From the NCBI GenBank assembly GCA_034359265.1, contig CP136891.1, positions 41,036,001 through 41,100,000 on the forward strand: DNA of 64,000 nt, read 5' to 3'. The notes under the pieces are model-generated. The model was not told the DNA's origin and ran no database searches. It saw nothing but the letters and a program-made list of their open reading frames with translations. Numbering within the stretch: position 1 is the stretch's first letter; every line of letters begins with the position of its first letter. Positions 59,255-64,000 of this stretch are shown here, piece by piece. Made by a program: the position numbers and the translations under genes. Source of the DNA: Canna indica. Taxonomy: Eukaryota > Streptophyta > Magnoliopsida > Zingiberales > Cannaceae.

Positions 59255-60021
59255 CATGATCTGAAAATACTTTGTAAGAGGCCGGAGTTGGAGTTACAAG
59301 AGGTCCACGGACGATATCTGAAGCCGAAGGCCCCGTATGTGTTAAATAAACAACAGATCAAAGATGTTTGTAAATGGATAAAAGAACTCAGATTACCTGA
59401 TGTATATGCCTTAAACTTATCTCAATGTGTGAACGTCGATGATTGCAAAATATCAGGGATGAAGAGCCATGATTGTCATGTATTCATGTAGAGATTGCTT
59501 CTGATCGCATTCTGAGATCTTCTACTTGATAATATTTGGGGTTCGTTGACTGAATTAAGTATGTTTTTTAGAAATATTTGTGCAAATGTCCTTCGAGTTG
59601 AAGATATGTCAACACTTGAAAGTAATATTGTTGAAATTATAAGCAAGCTGGAGCAATTTTTCCCTCCTGTCTTTTTTGACTCGATGGAGCATCTACCGAT
59701 ACACTTGGCATACGAGGAATGAGTTGGTGACCCCGTTCAATACTGGTGGATGTACTTATTTGAAAGATACATGAATCGTCTGAAGAAAAAAGTAAAGAAC
59801 ACCGCAGCTGTTGAAGGATCAATATCTGAATCGTATATCATCCAAGAAATTTCATCATTCTACTCATTTTACTTTGAATCGATAGTACAGATAAGATTTG
59901 ATCGTCTTCCACGTAACCACGACGAGGGAGTTCGACATTCAGATGGACATTTAAATATATTTTGTCACTCTAGTTGTGCTTTTGGTTCTCGTCCATCTCG
60001 ACACTTAAGCGAGGAAGAGTA
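59255..60021 (+). pseudogene. CACTA-1 DUF4218 region
   Basis: YVLNKQQIKDVCKWIKEL, DVYALNLSQCVNVDDCKISG, MKSHDCHVFM, then after stops CANVLRVEDMSTLESNIVEI, QFFPPVFFDSMEHLPIHL and WWMYLFERYMNRLKKKVKN. This is the conserved domain that follows the transposase core. TGA at 59252-59254 and TAG at about 59489 interrupt it. A DUF4216 domain, present in CACTA-2, is absent here. Confidence 0.88.
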
Positions 60022-60059
60022 GGAACCCCCGAGGACTATGAAAAATATTAAACAAAAAA

Positions 60060-60511
60060 TTAAACTCGAGTAGGAGACCTACAGTCGGACGGTGATACAG
60101 CGCGGAGGCACCCCCGAGGACTTTGACGCAACAATGTGGGTCGATGATGCAGGTGGCTAGGACCACGGCCGCGTGTTTGGTTTTACAGATAGTGGTCATA
60201 CGCGAGCCGTGCTAGGTACACTTGGGGCACCGACCCCTCCGCATGCTGGTGAACGACCATCGACCTCCAGGTCCAGAGATGATCATAGTAGTAGGATAAG
60301 TACACTAGAGGAGACGATCGCGCGTCAGACTGAGTCGATGGAGCGTCAGAGTCAGATGATGGCAGATATGCAAGTTATGCTACGCAACTTGTCAAGTCAT
60401 CACGGAGCAGCATCTTCCGATCTATCGTCCTCGAGTCAGTCCACGCCGGTGTACACCCAGGCACTGCAGACTCCGCCACATGATCCAGATCATCCTCCAT
60501 CGTCATCGTGA
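60060..60511 (+). pseudogene. CACTA-1 accessory (Ptta/En/Spm) protein end
   Basis: Reads RGGTPEDFDATMWVDDAGG, stop, DHGRVFGFTDSGHTRA, then a region with STLEETIARQTESMERQSQ (coiled coil) and a Ser/Pro-rich tail ending HPPSSS. These are the last parts of the second CACTA gene; its first exons are missing, so an internal deletion joined it to TNP2. Confidence 0.8.
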
Positions 60512-60783
60512 GATTTATTATTTTTTTATTATATTGACTTTGTTACTTCGATACTATATATATTTTAGTTTTATTTTGTTTGGATATTGATACTTCAATT
60601 TTGCATTTGAATAGTTTTTATACGATTGTGGATAATTATAAATATAAGTATAATTATTTTGATATATATCTCTGGGTGTATTTGTGATGTGTGAATGGAT
60701 GTGTGTATGGGTGTGTGAGTTATGTATCAGATTGTATCAATGTATTAATAGAAATTTGAAATTCTAAAATTTTTTCTGTTTCA
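60512..60783. other. AT-rich DNA after CACTA-1 genes
   Basis: No gene seen; AT-rich with a GTGTGTATGGGTGTGTGAG stretch. Probably the 3' untranslated part of the accessory gene. Confidence 0.5.
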
Positions 60784-61117
60784 GGTTTTAGTCATCAGCA
60801 ATGGCTTCCCACGGGTGTCCGTGGGAAAGCCGTTACTAAAAGTGTATCGTAAGCCGTTGTTGTATAACATCAGCAACGGCTTAGTAATGGTCTTTCACTA
60901 ACGGCTTTGCCACGGCCTCACGGGCCGTTGCTAATAAGGTTATCAGCAATGGCCCGGTGTCCGTGGCAAAGCCGTTGCTGATAATGTTATTAGCAACGGC
61001 CGATCGGCCGTTGCAGTGCCATTGCTAAATTATCAGCAACGCGCTTTTGTGCCACGACTACTTTGCAACGGGCCGAGCCGTTGCAAGCCATTGTTGATGC
61101 CCATTTTTCCAGTAGTG
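60784..61117. repeat. CACTA-1 3' subterminal repeats and terminus
   Basis: More than ten copies of AGCAACGGC / GCCGTTGCT words in both orientations, often as local inverted pairs (GGCCGATCGGCC at about 60999), ending CCAGTAGTG at 61117. Confidence 0.87.
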
Positions 61118-62442
61118 ATACGATAGAAAACTAAGCCCTTGTGACCCTTAGCCGCACCTCATAGGGCTGACCTACCCCTTACCCGAGTACTCTAAAAGCA
61201 AAGCAGGTTCAACACCTACAAGTCCTCCATAGGGTCGTCTTAGCACCACGTTCCTCCTATGGTCCCTATGTCTCTAAGTATCCCTAAGTTCCTTACTTTT
61301 CCTAATTATGGGTCTCTACACTTGTGCATATTCTAATGACATACGAGAATCCCCTTAATGTGTAGTCTCTATGTTTAAACACATATCAAGATCCTCTACA
61401 TGGGTTATTAGGGGCCGCCCGACCCCAAAATTTGAACCAAGAAATCCACGACGACAACGTAAAACATTAATCCAATACTCGAATTCGACACGATAAAAAC
61501 CATCCAAAAAACTGAGAAAATCCCTCTCATAGGGGCGGTGGCATGATGAAGGAGATGGGGAAAAGAGGGCTTTATCCACTCACCAGAGATGAAAATTAAA
61601 AAGGAAGATGGTCATCCACGCTCCCAGAATTTCGGGTGCGCTGCCCGATTTCAAATCCTCTCGCGTCTTCCCCTTCCCTCTCGTGTAACCCAAGATCTAG
61701 CCGTCCAAATCCGATCCCCACCGTTCACATCGAAGAGCAAGTGGTCTCAAAAATGCTCCCCATATTTCAGCCCGATCAGCCCCAGTATAGTGTCCCGATT
61801 ACCCGAATCAGAGGAAATCGATGTAGCAAAATCCTGGAGAAGAAGTCTATGACAAGTCTATAACGGTAATTCCATGACAGCGATAGATCCGACCATCAAA
61901 AACCAATCTCCACCGATCAAAATGTAAACCAAGAAGTCTACAAGTTATTGTCCAACTTTCATTATGATCTGACCACGGACACTCCATCAATCGTGAGGTT
62001 TACTTCCATCCGATGCTGTGAGGAGCAGTCTGTCAAGATTTTCCCTCCTCCATCTCCATGCGTGCGCCTCTTCCTATGGGCGCCCAAGGGGGTGTGCGGT
62101 GGCTGCTATGAGTCGCGCACCCCTGAGGGATGAGGTATACATACTATAACCCCCAATTTCCAAATGACTAAAATACCCCTTAACTTAAGTCAAGTCTAAA
62201 ATAAACCATAACCCGACCAATACAAGTCCGATTTGAGTTCTGTTTGAACCTCTAGACTCGTCTCGAACCAAACTACTCGTCTAAGGACTAATCAACTTAG
62301 ATAAATTAACTATTTTGCATGCAAATGCCAAATTTCAATTCACTCTCTGGTGTTTTATCTGGCCATCCTGACGCGCGACCAACTTATCCCGCTGAAATAA
62401 TTAAATAAACATTTTTAAAAAAATAATAATTCATTTATTACA
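61118..62442 (-). mobile_element. family-B gypsy 5' LTR (B3), upstream part
   Basis: Continuation of the LTR after CACTA-1, matching 45150-46627 throughout (GCCGCACCTCATAGGGCTG, CCCGATCAGCCCCAG, GTGCGCCTCTTCCTATGGGC). It ends in TTATTACA at 62442, the complement of the TGTAATA LTR start. Copia S gag follows at once. Confidence 0.87.
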
Positions 62443-62660
62443 AAAAAACTCTCCATCATCATCACTCCAGGTAGCAGTAAAGGATTTCTTGAGCCTCTTC
62501 TGAAGATTTGGACATTCTGATCTAACATGTCCAAATCCTTCACATTGAAATCATTGAACACCTTTTGACTTTTGTTTAAGATCATTTTTTGGTTCAGACG
62601 ATTGAATTCTTTTGTTTTCTCCAAAAGAAAAACGTGTTTTAGAGCTGGTCGAACTAGGTG
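62443..62660 (-). pseudogene. copia S gag fragment with first zinc knuckle
   Basis: Minus strand: SSKTRFSFGENKRIQSSEPK, then FQCEGFGHVRSECPNLQKRL and TATWSDDDGE. The knuckle is CX2CX4HX4C with the first Cys codon changed to TGA. Same family type and orientation as 28401-31525, and it covers the gag part missing there. Confidence 0.8.
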
Positions 62661-62664
62661 GTTG

Positions 62665-64000
62665 TGAAAGAAATAGTGCCCTTGAGCCAATCACATATTG
62701 ATGTATAGGGAACTATTTATGGTTAATGAATAATATGAGGCATCTTTTCATCATATGCTATATCTATATTATGTATATATTAGATTGTGATGAACCCCAT
62801 GAACTCGGACAACTAATTCTAATTAAGGCCATGATGAGATCATGCTAGTGAGACTTGGAATCCAGATGCTCCTGTTCTAAATGTTCCCAGTCGTAGGATC
62901 ACCAATTAGGGGATTGATGATTCCGGATAGACTGGTGAACTTGGTACATGCCTTATATGATAAGGGGTAGCTGATCTCATAGTTACCTATGAGCCGTCAC
63001 TAATGTACAAGTGCAGGTGCTCATTAGGGAATGAGTTCACTGAACGGACATGCACGAGGAATACAAAATGGAATCCTTACATGAGTGTCAATGGGATGTT
63101 CCTTCGGTGATATTAGGTGCAAGTAGTCCTTAGACCTGAGTTTGTCATGATTACCTTGTGAGTGACAACCCATTGCCTTGATTTTATCCCTACATGGTCC
63201 TCAGCGTCATGTGCCGGATATTACTGGGCATGGGGAAACATTCATGGAGGTAGGTGAGCAACCAACATGGAATCAGTTACTCCTAGTGAGAGGGGATAAT
63301 GTCCTATGTGTCCCTACAAGTGTCGACTCGGGAATCTCTTAGCAAGGTAGACATGAAAGTCAGGAAGATGTTTTTGACATTTTATTATTGAGACGACATC
63401 TTGGCGGGTGGAATACATATGAATCGTATTAGGGTTTGACACTTCTTTTGTACCCTAGTCGACTTCGGGATGTTGTAACCAAGGGACTTAGTTGAACGGT
63501 AACTGGTCATCGAAGGGCGTTCAATCCAAGTAGATTGAACCTCATACTATTCGGGTAGTTATGACACGTTGCTAGACGTCAATCTTGACTTGTGAGTGGA
63601 GTCTCTCACGACCACACTAAAGGGGTTTTAGTGGTGGCTCATAAGATTCAAATAAAAGTCGTTCTATCGGATCCGACTCGCCGTTATGCACAACTCGCTG
63701 CTGGCTTAGTGTGGGGCCCATTGGGTCACACACAACATGCTAACCTCGTAACGGACCTTATGAGATAAAGTCCGAATGTGGCACTACATGTCTACTAGCA
63801 TGGACATGCTGCAACACGATCATGGTTCTCGTTTACGGACATGATAGGAAAAATATTTCCTATAGGAACGAATACGCGAGGAAGAAGTTCCTCGATAACC
63901 GTAATTTGATGGGCATCCCTGAATTGTAGGGATTGGCACTTGATAAATCCAAATCAATAAGAATTTAATTTATAGAGATAAATTAAAGTTTATATTTAGT
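62665..64000 (+). mobile_element. copia family-A LTR, copy 3 (cut by window end)
   Basis: Starts TGAAAGAAATAGTGCCC and follows copies 1 and 2 closely (GAGATCATGCTAGTGAGACTT, GTCAATCTTGACTTGTGAGT, CGAGGAAGAAGTTCCTCG). No SINE at the position equivalent to 9202. About 400 bases of the LTR, and any internal region, lie past the window. Confidence 0.85.

Larger units (their letters stand above)
56055..61117 (+). mobile_element. CACTA-1: complete En/Spm-type transposon with degenerate genes
   Basis: 5063 bases. 5' end CACTACTAGAAATTGG, 3' end TTTTTCCAGTAGTG (complement CACTACTGGAAAAATGG), imperfect terminal repeats. Target duplication ACA (56052-56054) and ATA (61118-61120, one change). The related LTR at 45143-45155 shows the undisturbed GCATACACGATAG. 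Both ends carry dense GCAACGGC/GCCGTTGC subterminal repeats. Genes on the plus strand are remnants of TNP2 and the accessory protein, all with stops, so it is immobile unless helped in trans. Confidence 0.93.

Overview
The window is a piece of a flowering-plant nuclear genome built almost entirely of nested transposable elements. The plant signature is clear: LTR retrotransposons primed by initiator-tRNA-Met (exact or near TGGTATCAGAGC primer sites at 20834, 26584, 35407 and 54752), plant-type CACTA (En/Spm) transposase domains, a tRNA-derived SINE, and one exon of a plant mitochondrial NAD(P)H dehydrogenase gene. No complete host gene, tRNA, rRNA or satellite was found. The species cannot be named from the sequence. 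Nearly every coding region is broken, as expected of old heterochromatin. Family letters (T, T', A, B, C, D, G, S) are local labels used for this annotation.

Layout. 1-3924: 3' part of a Ty3/gypsy element (RT, RNase H, integrase, tail). 3925-4382: fragment of a gypsy LTR family C. 4383-7970: T1, a truncated family-T copia-like element (+) with its 3' LTR. 7971-8780: related LTR (T'). 8811-10555: a copia family-A LTR carrying a SINE. 10556-14561: 3' half of a CACTA element (CACTA-2) that contains an antisense host exon. 14562-14950: T' again, inverted. 14951-21370: T2 (-), a gag-only element. 21371-24787: 3' half of a family-A copia (-), fused in frame to gypsy family-B protease and gag (24788-26411), leader and LTR (to 28400). 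28401-31525: SIRE-like copia S (-). 31526-32756: family-C LTR fragment.

32757-44994: family-D gypsy (chromovirus-like, +) with two LTRs of 2.5 and 2.75 kb, preceded by the tail of another D copy and disrupted by T3. 44995-62442: one minus-strand family-B gypsy, with its 3' LTR truncated at 44995 and its 5' LTR at 54767-62442. Its interior is replaced by T4, an Angela-like copia LTR pair (one nested head-on inside the other) and a C-type fragment. Its 5' LTR holds a 5.06-kb CACTA element (CACTA-1). 62443-62660: copia S gag. 62665-64000: third family-A LTR, cut by the window end.

How the parts relate. The retrotransposons share a common plan (LTR promoter, primer site, gag, protease, integrase/RT, polypurine tract), but none here could supply a full enzyme set. 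Family T keeps LTRs, primer site, polypurine tract and gag while lacking pol, so it probably depended on another element. The order of insertion can be read at several places from target-site duplications and empty sites. The most unusual signals are: a covarying hairpin array in the family-D LTRs; a host NDA-type exon inside CACTA-2; the gypsy/copia fusion ORF; and CpG-rich palindrome arrays just upstream of the family-T TATA boxes.
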